A DNA stretch of 64,000 nt. Source: Fremontodendron californicum (taxonomy: Eukaryota > Streptophyta > Magnoliopsida > Malvales > Malvaceae). Every line of letters starts with the position of its first letter. Within the stretch, counting starts at the first letter, position 1. The DNA lies in assembly GCA_030761205.1 (NCBI GenBank), contig JAULJL010000039.1, positions 2,366,001 to 2,430,000 on the forward strand, written 5' to 3'. A model generated the notes under the pieces. That model was not told the DNA's origin. It made no database searches and saw only the letters and a list, made by a program, of their open reading frames with translations. Below, in pieces: positions 13,102-24,300 of the stretch. Made by a program: the position numbers and the translations under genes.

Positions 13102-13104
<3 letters not shown>

Positions 13105-13133
<29 letters not shown>
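13105..13133. repeat. (AT)n microsatellite
   Basis: An uninterrupted AT run directly after the solo LTR. The LTR may have inserted into it. Confidence 0.9.
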
Positions 13134-13135
<2 letters not shown>

Positions 13136-13317
13136 AATAAGAGTTCTACTAATAATAATTAATGACTTATAACTTTTATTGTATATTTAATTCATAACAA
13201 TTAAACACAGATATAAAAAATTATCCTAAAAAATCGTTGTCAAAACTTTTATTATTTATTATCCATAATTAAACACAGATTTAAGACGCCAACGGTCAGT
13301 TCGGGAGATTTTAATTA

Positions 13318-13800
13318 GGGTTTATTTGAAAAATATGCCTTCAGTCATTTTATTTTTAAATAATTTAATATATTAAAATTATTTAAAAAAGAAAAATAAA
13401 AAATTATTAAAAAAATATTATAAAGATATTAATGAATTTTTTTTCTTTTTTTCTCTCATAAGAAAATATTATTTTTTAAAAATTTTAATTAAAAATAAAT
13501 TTAAAAATAAAATATTAAAATATTTATTTAAAAAATAAATCTTTTAATTTTAATAATATTATTTTTTATTTTTTAATTAAAAAAGTAAACTAAAAAATAA
13601 AAATATTTAAATATTTATTTTTTAAAATTAAAAAAAAAATTATCTTTTTAATTAAAAAAAAAGAATAGTAGATTTTTTTATTAAGGATATCTTTATAAAT
13701 TTTTTTAATAATTTTTTTTTTAAATTTTTTCAAATAATTTTTATTTATTATATTATTTAATAATTTTTATTTGTTGGTGGTATGTTTTTTAAATTTAGCG
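13318..13800. mobile_element. Fold-back Mutator-type MITE, copy A
   Basis: It is flanked by a perfect 9-bp duplication, TTTTAATTA, at 13309-13317 and 13801-13809. The left end GGGTTTATTTGAAAAATA pairs with the right end over a long AT-rich inverted repeat covering most of the 483 bp. The 9-bp duplication and long inverted repeats point to the Mutator superfamily. The same family recurs at 55120-55680. It lies just upstream of the helicase leader. Confidence 0.82.
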
Positions 13801-13809
13801 TTTTAATTA

Positions 13810-14363
13810 TGATGCAACCCCAAATTGTACGGTCACCAAACTACATTTTGTAGATTTTTTCTCACACTCTCTCGTTTTAGCTGCAACCTGCACGCAACAC
13901 CAAAGCGAAGAAAAGAAAAGAAAAGAAAAAACCAAGAAAGAAAAAGCTTTGATCTGATTTTTGAAAACCATCAAGTAGCAACACCAACAAAAAAAAAAAA
14001 AAAAAATAAGACACCCCATTTTTTCTCTTACTGACCCCATCTTGCAAAACAATTCTCTCATCAATTCTCCTTGTTTTTGTTTTAATGTTTTTTTCTTTGT
14101 ATTTTTCTTTGTTGCATTTTCATGGTATTTTGCATTTTTTTGGGTTATATTAATTGCATTTAAAAAAAAAAAATTGTTAATATTTTTTTATTTGTTGACT
14201 TTGCTTGCATTTTCGTTGATCAGGTGTGATCTACAAAAAGGGAGAGGATAAGAAAACTTTTTGGAGGATTTAAAATTTTGGGTTTTGTTTTTTATTTTGG
14301 TTGGATTAGGATTTGTTAGGATTTTTTTTTTTTTTTTTTTGGTTTTCTTAGGTTTAGGAAATT
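13810..14363 (+). promoter_or_regulatory. Leader/promoter region of the helicase gene
   Basis: Pyrimidine-rich TTTTTCTCACACTCTCTCG near 13855, then purine runs near 13905-13960, T-rich sequence, and a possible intron end (GATCAG) near 14222. The exact transcript start and any 5' UTR intron are not decidable from sequence. The Mutator-type MITE and solo LTR lie immediately upstream. Confidence 0.45.
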
Positions 14364-17300
14364 ATGAGAACTTCATGGGCAGATTCTGTGACAAACTCTG
14401 CATCTGAAATTGTAGTTTCAGACAACAATTCCTTACCTCGTCCAACTCGACCTACTTACGTCCCGCCCCACCTTCGTAACCGTCCAGCTTCCAACGCACC
14501 TAACCTGTCAGGTCCGGCTACTGAGAGGGCAAATTTTAGCGGGACCGCTGGTGGGTCCCAGTGGCCCCGTTGGAGCGGCGGCGGGAATAAGCCTGAATTC
14601 GGGCGTCAGGGTCAGGGGTATGGTTATGCTGGAGCTGGACGAGATGGCAGCGGCGGCGGTGGTTGGAATAACAGAAATGGAGGCTGTGATAGGAGAGAAA
14701 GGGAAGTAAACCCATTTGGTGATGGTGATAAAGTTGATGATACTGAACAAGGTTTTAGTGAACAAGAGAATACGGGGATCAATTTCGATGCATATGATGA
14801 TATTCCAGTGGAAACTACTGGTGAAAATGTACCACCGCCTGTAAATACATTTGCTGAGATAGATTTAGGGGAAATGTTGAATCAAAACATTAGGAGGTGC
14901 AAGTATGTGAAACCGACTCCGGTTCAACGTCACGCGATCCCTATCGCATTAGGAGGAAGAGATTTGATGGCTTGTGCTCAAACTGGGTCAGGGAAGACAG
15001 CTGCATTTTGCTTTCCAATTATTAGTGGAATTATGCGGGAGCAGTATGTACAGAGACCGCGTGTAGCTCGAATCGTTTACCCTCTTGCTCTCATTCTATC
15101 TCCCACAAGGGAGCTTTCTTGTCAGGTGAGATTCTTAGAACATGTAATCTCTTAAAATGGTTTAATGTGATTTTGTTCTGATAAGCTATGTTACTCGGAC
15201 TCGGGTGTGAGTGTCGGACACGGGTATGTTCAATGTTTTCTAAGATTTCCATGTCTTTGGAGGGTACTTGGAGGATCATATCCCATACCCATGTCCGGAT
15301 ATGTGTCGGATATGAATGTCGGATACGGGTACTTCAAGAAAAATGAAAAGTCGAAGCAATATAGCTGATAATAATTCACTTGCAGATACATGACGAGGCC
15401 AAAAAATTTTCATATCAAACTGGTGTCAAGGTGGTAGTTGCCTATGGGGGAGCACCAATAAACCAGCAGGTTGTTGTTGCATCAATTTAGGTTTTGCATA
15501 TCATTCTTACTTTATATTATTTGATTTCTTTTGTTCTTCTTATTAACTGTGTCTCAACTCTCATGCTAAACTGATTCACTTTTCTATGTTATATCTATTT
15601 GTACTACAAATTTGATCTGTTATATTTTGACATTAATCACACTATTGGAATTGATTTTAGGATTTCTTTCCAAAATTTATGTTTTTTTTTATAATTATTT
15701 TCTTCTTTTTTTGGTATTTATTTACCAATGGAACTAATAAAGGGGGAGGATTTACTTATTGATAAGAGGAACAATGGTGCAGATAGATTGCTGATTTTGA
15801 CTCAACTAGTTCTTGATTTTTTCAAATGTATGGTAGTTCGCTTTCATTTTTGTCTAATTACAGTAACATCTTCAAAAGCTATTAGATATATTCTCCCTGG
15901 AAGATGTGATTAGGTTGAATTGTGCTAATAGGGATATTAGCTTGTTTAGATTAAGTATCAAGGGAACTTAGTTTATGTCCTATATCTAATCATGTTGCCT
16001 GTCTTTTCACTTTTATGTTCTAATGGAGTCTTTTTTTTTTTTTCTAAATATCTCAAGTGACTTTTGGCTTGTTGGTCTCCTTACAAACTCCTACCTCTCG
16101 ATACCCGATTTTTCATTGTTTCCTTATTTTTTTGGTTTTGTTTACTAATGCTTTGTTCTATACTTAGTTGCGGGAGCTGGATAGAGGAGTTGATATTCTT
16201 GTGGCAACTCCAGGACGATTGGTTGATTTGCTAGAGAGGGCTAGAGTGTCATTGCAGATGATTAGGTACTTGGCCCTCGATGAAGCAGATCGCATGCTTG
16301 ATATGGGTTTTGAGCCACAAATCAGAAAGATAGTGGAACAAATGGACATGCCTAAACAGGGTGTGAGACAGACAATGTTGTTTAGTGCCACTTTTCCAAG
16401 AGAGATACAGGTTGGTTATAATTGTTAAATATGGTTTCTCTGTTGATTCCCATTTTATCTGTTATTTGTGTTAAAGCTGTATTTTTTGACATATTTCACT
16501 CATATGTTTTGCACTTATAATAGTAAAATGTTTCAAGTTGTGAATTGAGTTTCATGTTCTTCTGGAATATAATTTTGGTGCTGGTTTGAATTCTTCTTAT
16601 TTCCTCTATATATATTTTATAGAAAATGGAAATTGTTAATTAATCAGAGTAAAATTAACTTTGGGCTTGGCATTAGCTCAAGCACTAAATGGTTGGGTGG
16701 GGTTGGTTAGTTCACTTCCAAAATTTACTAATCCAAAAGAAGTAAAAATGTTGTTTTGCCCTATGTTACTCGGGTGTGAGTGTCGGACACAGGTATGTTC
16801 AATTTTTTCCAAGATTTTCGTGTATTTGGAGGGTCCTTGGAGGATCAATACCCATGTCGGGATATGCGTCGGACAGGGGTACTTCAAGAAAAATGAAGAG
16901 TCGAAGCAACATAGGTTTTGCCTTAATTTTGCTTTAGAATAATTTTCAAATGCAATTAAGATGATAGTAGAGTTTTCAAATAGTAAAAAGAAAGACTGTC
17001 CAAATTACTTCACATAATTCTTTTGTAAATTGGTGGCTGTGCAGAGACTTGCTTCTGATTTTCTTTCAAATTACGTATTCTTGGCTGTTGGGAGGGTTGG
17101 TTCAAGTACGGATTTGATTGTTCAAAGGGTTGAATTTGTTCTCGAGTCTGATAAGAGAAGCCATCTCATGGATCTTCTGCATGCACAGAGGGAAAATGGA
17201 GTTCATGGAAAGGTAATGTGAGACTATCATATATGGACTTGCTTATTGAAGTTCCTTTATCCATATATTTTTCAATTGAAGTTAATTACTGGTTATATTT

Positions 17301-19173
17301 GTTTTGATAAATATTTACTGTTCACAGTGTTAATTCAGGTATCTGGTCTCATTGAATTGATAGGTTGGAGATAACTAATGGCTATGTTGCTCCGACTCTT
17401 CATTGTTCTTGAAGTACCCGCATCCTACACCCATGTCGGACGCATATCCAGACATGGGTATAGAGATATGATCCTCCAAGGATCCTTCAAATACATGAAA
17501 ATCTTAGAAAAAATTAAACATACCCGTGTCAGACACATATCCGTGTCCGACATTCACACCCGAGTCTGAGTAACATAGACTAATAATGGTTGTTGATAGT
17601 TGTGCGTCTTTGACTTTGCAGCAAGCTTTGACATTAGTTTTTGTGGAGACTAAAAAAGGAGCTGATTCATTGGAACACTGGTTGTGCATTAATGGATTCC
17701 AAGCAACAACCATCCATGGTGATAGGACTCAACAGGTAATTTTTAAGAAATAAATTTGCTGAAGAGAAGTGAAAGAATATGGTCTTTGTGATTGGATGGA
17801 ATGATATACTTGTTCTTTTAATTTTGTTGCTTGATATTATAACTTAATGTTTTTTTGTCTATGTTGCTTGATATGATAACTTATCTTGATTTTCATTTTG
17901 CCTATGTTATATGCAAGTCTTATTTATTCCATTGAGTATTACTTTCATTCCAGTGGCTTCTAGATGCAAACTTGAAGATTAAGAACTTTGTTGGAAGCCA
18001 GAGTTAGACAAATGATATGGATTTTGCATTATGTTATCTTTTAGATATGCTAGTCCATGTCTTTGGTGACATTAAAATGCGTTCATTCACTCTTCTAGTC
18101 GATTCATCTTTAGTGGTCCATTCGTTATTCCAAAAACATTTCGGATAGGTTTTCTAGGAGTCTTTAAATAGCTGATCATAAGCTGGTGCAAACATTTTTG
18201 CCAATTGCCAGCTTGTTGAGCAGCCTGAGCTGCGAGAGAGTTAACAAGTATTTCCCTGATCTTCACTGCGGATGGCATTTATGTTTGTTCAAGCGGAAAT
18301 TATATCCTTTTGACTTAAAATACTAGTATTCTAAGACTATGTTACTCGGACTCGGGTGTGAGTGTCGGATACGGGTATGTTCAGTTTTTCTATGTATTTG
18401 GAGGATCATATCTTCATACTCATGTCCGAGTATGCGTTTGACACGAATATTTCAAGAAAAATGAAAAGTCGAAGCAACATAGCCCTAAGGAGGCTGTTAA
18501 TTTTATTGTGTTTGATTAAGTTTGCTTTATGAAAAAGTTATTGCATCCACCTGTTATTAGTACAACAGGTTTTTTAGTTGAAAGCTGTTCTGAGTTGTGT
18601 TGCAGTCTTGCAGCCATATTCTTTTACCTTAATTTGGCAGGGATATATATGTCTTTAAATAAATGCTACGGGTTCGTTTATATGCAGGAAAGGGAACTAG
18701 CATTGAGATCTTTCAAGAGCGGAAAGACCCCAGTTTTAGTAGCAACCGATGTGGCTGCTCGCGGTCTTGATATACCCCATGTAGCTCACGTGGTCAACTT
18801 CGATCTTCCCAACGACATCGATGATTATGTTCATCGGATTGGAAGAACTGGGCGTGCTGGTAAAACCGGGTTGGCTACAGCTTTCTTTAATGAGAGCAAT
18901 TCGTCACTGGCAAGGCCACTAGCTGAGCTAATGCAAGAAGCAAATCAAGAGGTACCTTCATGGCTCACACTTTATGCATCCCGAGCTCCGTATGGTGGTA
19001 ACAAAAATCGACGATCTGGAGGAGCGCGTTTCGGCGGGTGCGATTTCAGAAGGGAGGATTCATTCAGTAGGAACCTGGATTACTACGGTGGAGGAAATAG
19101 TGGTGGTGCATATGGAGTTCCGGCCAATTATGGTGGAGGATATGCTCCAGGCGTGACAAGTGCTTGGGATTAG
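14364..19173 (+). CDS. DEAD-box ATP-dependent RNA helicase, RH52/RH11/RH37-like
   Basis: Unwinds RNA using ATP (DED1/DDX3-like group, linked to translation initiation and RNA remodelling). Exons: 14364-15125, 15386-15469, 16168-16410, 17045-17212, 17622-17735, 18688-19173; all are phase 0 with GT-AG borders, giving 618 aa. In order: an N-terminal region with YVPPHLRNR and Gly-rich sequence, Q motif (PTPVQRHAIP), motif I AQTGSGKT, PTRELSCQ, TPGRL, DEAD, SAT, ATDVAARGLD, HRIGRTGRAG, then a Gly/Tyr-rich tail ending TSAWD. The length and the ends match the plant family. The phrase RLASDFLSNY and a LIVQRVEF stretch favour RH52/RH11 over RH37. All motifs are intact, so it is likely functional. Introns 1, 3, 4 and 5 each hold a CTATGTT-family MITE. 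Confidence 0.96.
15186..15364 (+). mobile_element. CTATGTT-family MITE in helicase intron 1
   Basis: 179 bp, from CTATGTTACTCGGACTC to GTCGAAGCAATATAG. Flanks are CTGATAAG (15178-15185) and CTGATAAT (15365-15372), 7 of 8 matching. The right end lies 21 bp before exon 2, so it sits against the acceptor region. Confidence 0.88.
16761..16914 (+). mobile_element. CTATGTT-family MITE in helicase intron 3
   Basis: 154 bp, flanked by a perfect 8-bp duplication, GTTTTGCC, at 16753-16760 and 16915-16922. This is the cleanest copy for defining the ends of the family. Confidence 0.93.
17382..17578 (-). mobile_element. CTATGTT-family MITE in helicase intron 4, reverse
   Basis: 197 bp, reverse orientation relative to the copies in introns 1, 3 and 5. 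Flanks ACTAATGG (17374-17381) and ACTAATAA (17579-17586) match at 6 of 8. It ends 43 bp before exon 5. Confidence 0.88.
18337..18482 (+). mobile_element. CTATGTT-family MITE in helicase intron 5
   Basis: 146 bp. Flanks TTCTAAGA (18329-18336) and CCCTAAGG (18483-18490) share CTAAG at the same offset. It is the shortest copy, with an internal deletion. Confidence 0.87.
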
Positions 19174-19310
19174 GTCCCCTCTTTATACTGGATTATTTTT
19201 TCATGTTTCTCTTGAGTATATATATTTACCTTCAGATTTCAAGGATTATTTTATCTCCATTTTCACCATTTCCATTTGCGTCTGACTTCTATAGTAAGTT
19301 ATATAGTAAG

Positions 19311-19502
19311 TTATGTTATTCCGATTTTTCATTTTTTTTAAAATATTCGTATCCGATATTTGTGTCCGACGCATATCCGGATATGGGTTCATGAATATGA
19401 TCCTCTAAAAATCTTTCAAATAAATGAAAATCTTAAAAGAATTATATTTATGTTGGATACATACTCGTGTTCGATATTTACATTCGAATTCGAATAACAT
19501 AG
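19311..19502 (-). mobile_element. CTATGTT-family MITE after the helicase stop
   Basis: 192 bp, reverse orientation, more diverged. Flanks ATAGTAAG (19303-19310) and ATCGTAAG (19503-19510) match at 7 of 8. It starts 138 bp after the stop codon, so it may lie in the 3' UTR and could supply or shift a poly(A) site. Confidence 0.85.
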
Positions 19503-19510
19503 ATCGTAAG

Positions 19511-21115
19511 ATATATTCTCATGAGCTCAATAGAGGGCTGTAGGATTGATATAATTTTGATGAGGCATATCTGCTTTATACTTTTATTGTACTCAAATAA
19601 ATTTTTATTTTTTGATTTGTATCTAATAAGTTCATATTTAAATGAAAGATTGATTTATATTAAAAATTTATTTAGATGTAAATTTAAGTTAAGAGTTTAT
19701 TTAACTACAAATTAAAAGAAACAATTATAAACTACTAAATAATGAAAAAACTTATAATATTGAGACATGTTATAAATTATAAATTAAAAGTTGAAGCTTA
19801 TTTAACGAATCTTATTTTCATATCATGTCCAAAATTATTGAATTAAATTTTAATTTTAACCCCGACTCAATCTATCTTACTAATACTATTAATCTATACT
19901 CTTATCAAAATAAAGCCCTTGGTCAATTGAATTTGGTCGAAAGTCGAGTGATGATAAAATTCAAATCATAAATAAAATAAAATAAAAAACATGTATGAAT
20001 TAAGACATATTAGTCTTTTAATTAGCCTTTTTTCTTGGGTTAGAGTTTTAATTTTTCTTTATAAGTAAGGCTTGAGTTCCTAGTCTTTTTTAAACTCACT
20101 TTTGTGCATATTATTGCACATTTCAAAAAAAAATATATGTAATTTTAGCTATTCCTACTTTCTTTTTATTATTATTCCTTTTAACTTATTTTTTAAGTAA
20201 CTTTTAGCTTTTTTAAACAATTATCTAAATAACAATTATTTATTTATTTCACCCACTATGTTGGTGTGCATAAAACTAGTTGTTTTAACTGTTACATCAT
20301 AAATGAAGTAATGAAAAAATTTGGAAAAAAAGTAATTATTTGGATTAAGATCTTCTCCATTGCTCAGCCAATTAATAGTTCATCTCACTCACAAATTCGA
20401 GTGTACGAAAAAGTACTACAGTAAAAAGATGGAACAGAGAGGAGAGGAACTAACTATATCTAAGTAATTTTGGATACGATATAAACACAATACGAAAAAA
20501 ATAATTAAAACACAATCCGATACAAAAATAATACAAACGCGACACAAATATACAAACGTATCAAAACTTATATAACACAAATTATATAAATATATATCTT
20601 AATCACAATTATAAAAAATAAGAATAAGAAAATTACACGAATTGCCCAGATCTAACTGGTAGAGATGTTAGATATTTTTTTCATCTCTAGCTGGTAGAAA
20701 TGTTACAGTTTGATACCCCAATATAAAAGCCAATTCTTAATCATCTTCCAAGGAAAAGGAAGGCCAAATTATCAGCAATTTAATTTTAATTGCAAGAGAA
20801 AACAAAAAAGAAATAATAAAAAACAATTAAATATTATTCATTGGAGACCAAAATGCAACATGGAACTTAAAAGATGGAAGGAGGGCAGGCAAATGAATGC
20901 CCCTAACCACTTGCTTCACAGATAATTTTAGAGTACAAAGGACATTTCTATTAGAAAAAAGGAAGAAATTATATTGAAAAAAGGGCATAATGATTTTTCT
21001 ATGAAAACAAAGGTGTGACATATTACAAAGCAGATCACATCAAGGATTCCTTAAAGAGATAATATACCTTAAAAAACACAGGGAGCAATGATCTACCATT
21101 CTTACAATAACTTAC
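19511..21115. other. Spacer between two convergent genes
   Basis: AT-rich, no convincing gene. 20455-20640 is a diverged copy of the dispersed repeat also seen near 7885-8100 and 53290-53400. The right part (about 20700-21115) probably includes 3' UTR sequence of the CCR4 gene. Confidence 0.5.
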
Positions 21116-21163
21116 CTGTATCCGTCGGCTTCTCCGGGCCATTTTCTCCGGCAACTCCGAGAC
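21116..21163 (-). other. Possible 3' UTR exon of the CCR4 gene
   Basis: On the minus strand a donor AAG/GTATG stands at 21363/21362, nine bases after the stop codon. An acceptor TTTAG and a donor CAG/GTAAG bound a 48-base segment here. The splice-site quality suggests a 3' UTR intron pair. No transcript evidence is available to me. Confidence 0.35.
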
Positions 21164-21371
21164 CTAAACAACAGGCCGCAGCTTGTTATTAAGTAAACAA
21201 TCTTTAACTTGAACGGTACACATATAGAGACGCTGCTTGACTGCGCGTATGCATAAACAACTACTAGTGAAGAATCACCGGCTCGGTTTGTATATGTTGT
21301 ATATAAAAAAAAATGAAAATATATGTTCGTGCCATTTAAAATCAAGTGTCGTAATGTCATACCTTATCGTG

Positions 21372-24300
21372 TCAGCGTCTAGGCCTAGGCATGCACCGGA
21401 ATTCAGCTAACAGAGCTATATGATCAGAGGACCACTCTGGAGAAGGAAGGGCTGTGTCTTTCCTCAAGCTATCCTCATCCAAGAGTTCCAATAAGGACTC
21501 TACTGTTAGAGAGTCGGCTGAAAAGCACAAACCAAATACCCCATAAGCAACTGCAATAACTAAAAATTCACATCAAACATCTAATTACACAAAAATCTAG
21601 AGAAAAGGCATTCAAGATAGATTAAAAATTGTAAATAAGCACTATTCGATCAGCCAATTGTTACGAAAAAAGATTAAAAAAAAAAACCCACCTGTGTAAA
21701 ATATGTAATCCAGGGTGCCAATAAAATCTCTTGTGCAATTCGTGAATAAAGGTTCATTAGTTGTTGGGTCCATTCTTCTTCTCTGTCGTTCCAGACCGAG
21801 ACCAACACCTCTTGCAAAGGATGAGTAAGCACTAACCTGTTCAAAAAAAACTTATTTCGTCAAACATAGCAACTGAATAATGTTTAATGCCCTGCCCCTT
21901 TTTCCATTAATGGCTGTTTCCTTTGTTCTTTTAAAACCCTATCCAAAAAACATAATTAATTATGATGGTAGGGGAAAAACATAAGCAACATCTTGAAGCA
22001 GTTCATTAATGGAAGAGAGTTTACCAGTGGCAACTGATGTGTCAACTTGTTATGAGGACGCAAAATCGCAAGAGGATCTACCAATAAATCTGGATGGAGT
22101 GGATCTACCTTTCCGATAGCAAGAAGTGAATGGGAAGCACTGCACAAAATTCAATAGTGCATTTAATTAAGCAAAAGGCTAATGTGAAATGGAACTGAAG
22201 CCCTAAATAATCTTAACATAATGTATAGGATAACTGACTTACCTTCCCGGAACTGAATTAAAATCCCCACATACTAACATTGGAATATCAGCACTTGCAG
22301 CTATTTTCTCCAATCCCTTTAAGAGAGTATGCACCTAAATTAACATTTAAAAAACAGAAAATGAGTTATTATTTTGAATCATAGAAATATGTATGTATAA
22401 ATAATTATAAAGATTAAAGAAAATTAGAACCTGCCAGATTTTGACATCCTTTAGCTCTGGTTGAACATTTACATGTGTGTTTGCCTGTATTCCAAAACCA
22501 TGAATAGTAGGAAACACTTAGATGATGCACAGTGAAATTATGAAAGTTGCAAAGAATATAATAAACAAGTAAATTGCGTCATTTAGATGAGTCTACTTTC
22601 ATGAATGTAAAGAATATCCCAACTTCCAAAAAGATCATCGTTCAACATTTCAATGCACGTTTGAAAAAAATAAAAAATGGAAAGGAGGGGGACTAAAATA
22701 ACCAAAATTCAAACCACATATAAGAGAGCATATAATAATCAAACCACTAATCCAATTTGGGACTTGCTTGGTCATAATGAAATACGGGGAAGAATCAAGG
22801 GATTTTGATATTTTTAATTGCTAGTATGTGAAAATTATTGACAAGCAAACTTTCCCACTGATCAAATTATATCAGTTCAGTAAAATATCAAAGTCCTATT
22901 ATTCAAACATAGGTACACTCATTAACCATTTTGAGTACATTACACCAGTTTTCTGCATCACAAGCAGCGTGGTGCTTATAGCAACAAATTAAGCACTTTC
23001 AGCTTTATGAAACCAGCCATATGCTACTTTATTCAAACCTAGGCAGACCCAGAAAAATTACTCCTCCCACAACATGTGCAACAAATTGTGCTAACTAGCC
23101 ATTTTATAATTCTTTTCAGATTATATAGGACGAAACCCAGGTAACTTAGCCCATTAGTTGAATTCAAGATTATAAGGAAAAAGATTGTCCAAACATTCTT
23201 TTTTATTTCAAGGCAGAACAGGTGCAGCATGATTAAGTCATGTTCAGCTTGCTAATGGCCCACTACAAACCCCTGATAAAAAAAAAGCTAATCATGGAAT
23301 AATAATCACCTGGTACATTAGTTTCATTCACTAGCAATATGATGCAATGTTTTGATCATAACTAACGTATGAAAGCAAAATCAAGCAAATTAGAGAAGGC
23401 CATAGAGATACAGCGTAGAAGAATATCATTAAGAATCCTTACCACACAAAGAAGCTGCCGCTTCCCAGGATTGTCAGCTCCCTGATTACTAAACTTTGCT
23501 TCCAAAACCACTATTAGTGCAACATTATCCTGCAGACAAAAAAGAATTTACATGATATCATTAGAGAAGACCATAAAAGAATGGATATAGATATAAATTA
23601 GCTATATATATTAATTACCTTAACTAATCGATTTAAAGCAGCTTTCTTCTGAGTAGTTTGAACAGCAACCTCAGTCAAGGATTGAGCAGCCTTATTAAAT
23701 TCAACCTGCAAAAGAAATGATTTACTTTAGCATGACAAAAACATGTATAAGTCCATATACCACGCTAGATATACTTCCAAACCTCATATTTTTTGACATG
23801 GGAAAATCTATCTCTACGGAAAAAAGTTGCACAGCCATCAATTGTATGGGTATTGCCACTGTAAACCTGCATTATAACCAACATAAATCATACATACAAG
23901 AGTAATATTACTAAACCAGTGAGATGAGAATCATGGAATTCTTAAGCAACCTCATTTGTCTTCCTCTTGTACAAAGCTTGGTACCCATGTTTGTCCAGCT
24001 CAGGAGCAAAAAATTCCTCAAAATGGTCACTTTGCACCTAAAAAGATGAGAACAGTTGTTATTGAGGCACGAGTGTTCACTAGATACCCAAAAGGCTCAA
24101 GATGATTTCTTGATAATGATGAGGTGAATCTACCGATAAAGAAATTCTGGCATCCAAAATCATTGCTTCTCATCTAATTATGGTCTCTTCTAGTTTTCAA
24201 AAAGCTCCATCCTTTATGCAAAAATGAGGAGGGTAACATAATTTCCTTTTTAGATTGCTAATACACTATTTTCACTCTTAGATCAACAAATTACGGTGGC

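Larger units (their letters stand above)
8515..13104. mobile_element. Solo LTR, Tat/Ogre-like (4.6 kb)
   Basis: Begins TGTAGACACC and ends TTGCGACA. It is flanked on both sides by ATATA (8510-8514 and 13105-13109); the site is in AT repeats, so this duplication is weak evidence alone. The start and a roughly 50-bp block near 12766-12818 match the LTRs at 29743 and 38485. It holds no coding frame. No second copy or internal domain is adjacent, so LTR-LTR recombination has probably removed the element body. The length fits Tat/Ogre LTRs. Confidence 0.82.

Noticed and set aside
13807..14064. Minus-strand 85-aa frame
   Set aside because: Low-complexity Phe/Cys-rich translation of the AT-rich helicase leader.
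15728..15913. Plus-strand 61-aa frame
   Set aside because: Lies in helicase intron 2; no similarity recognised.
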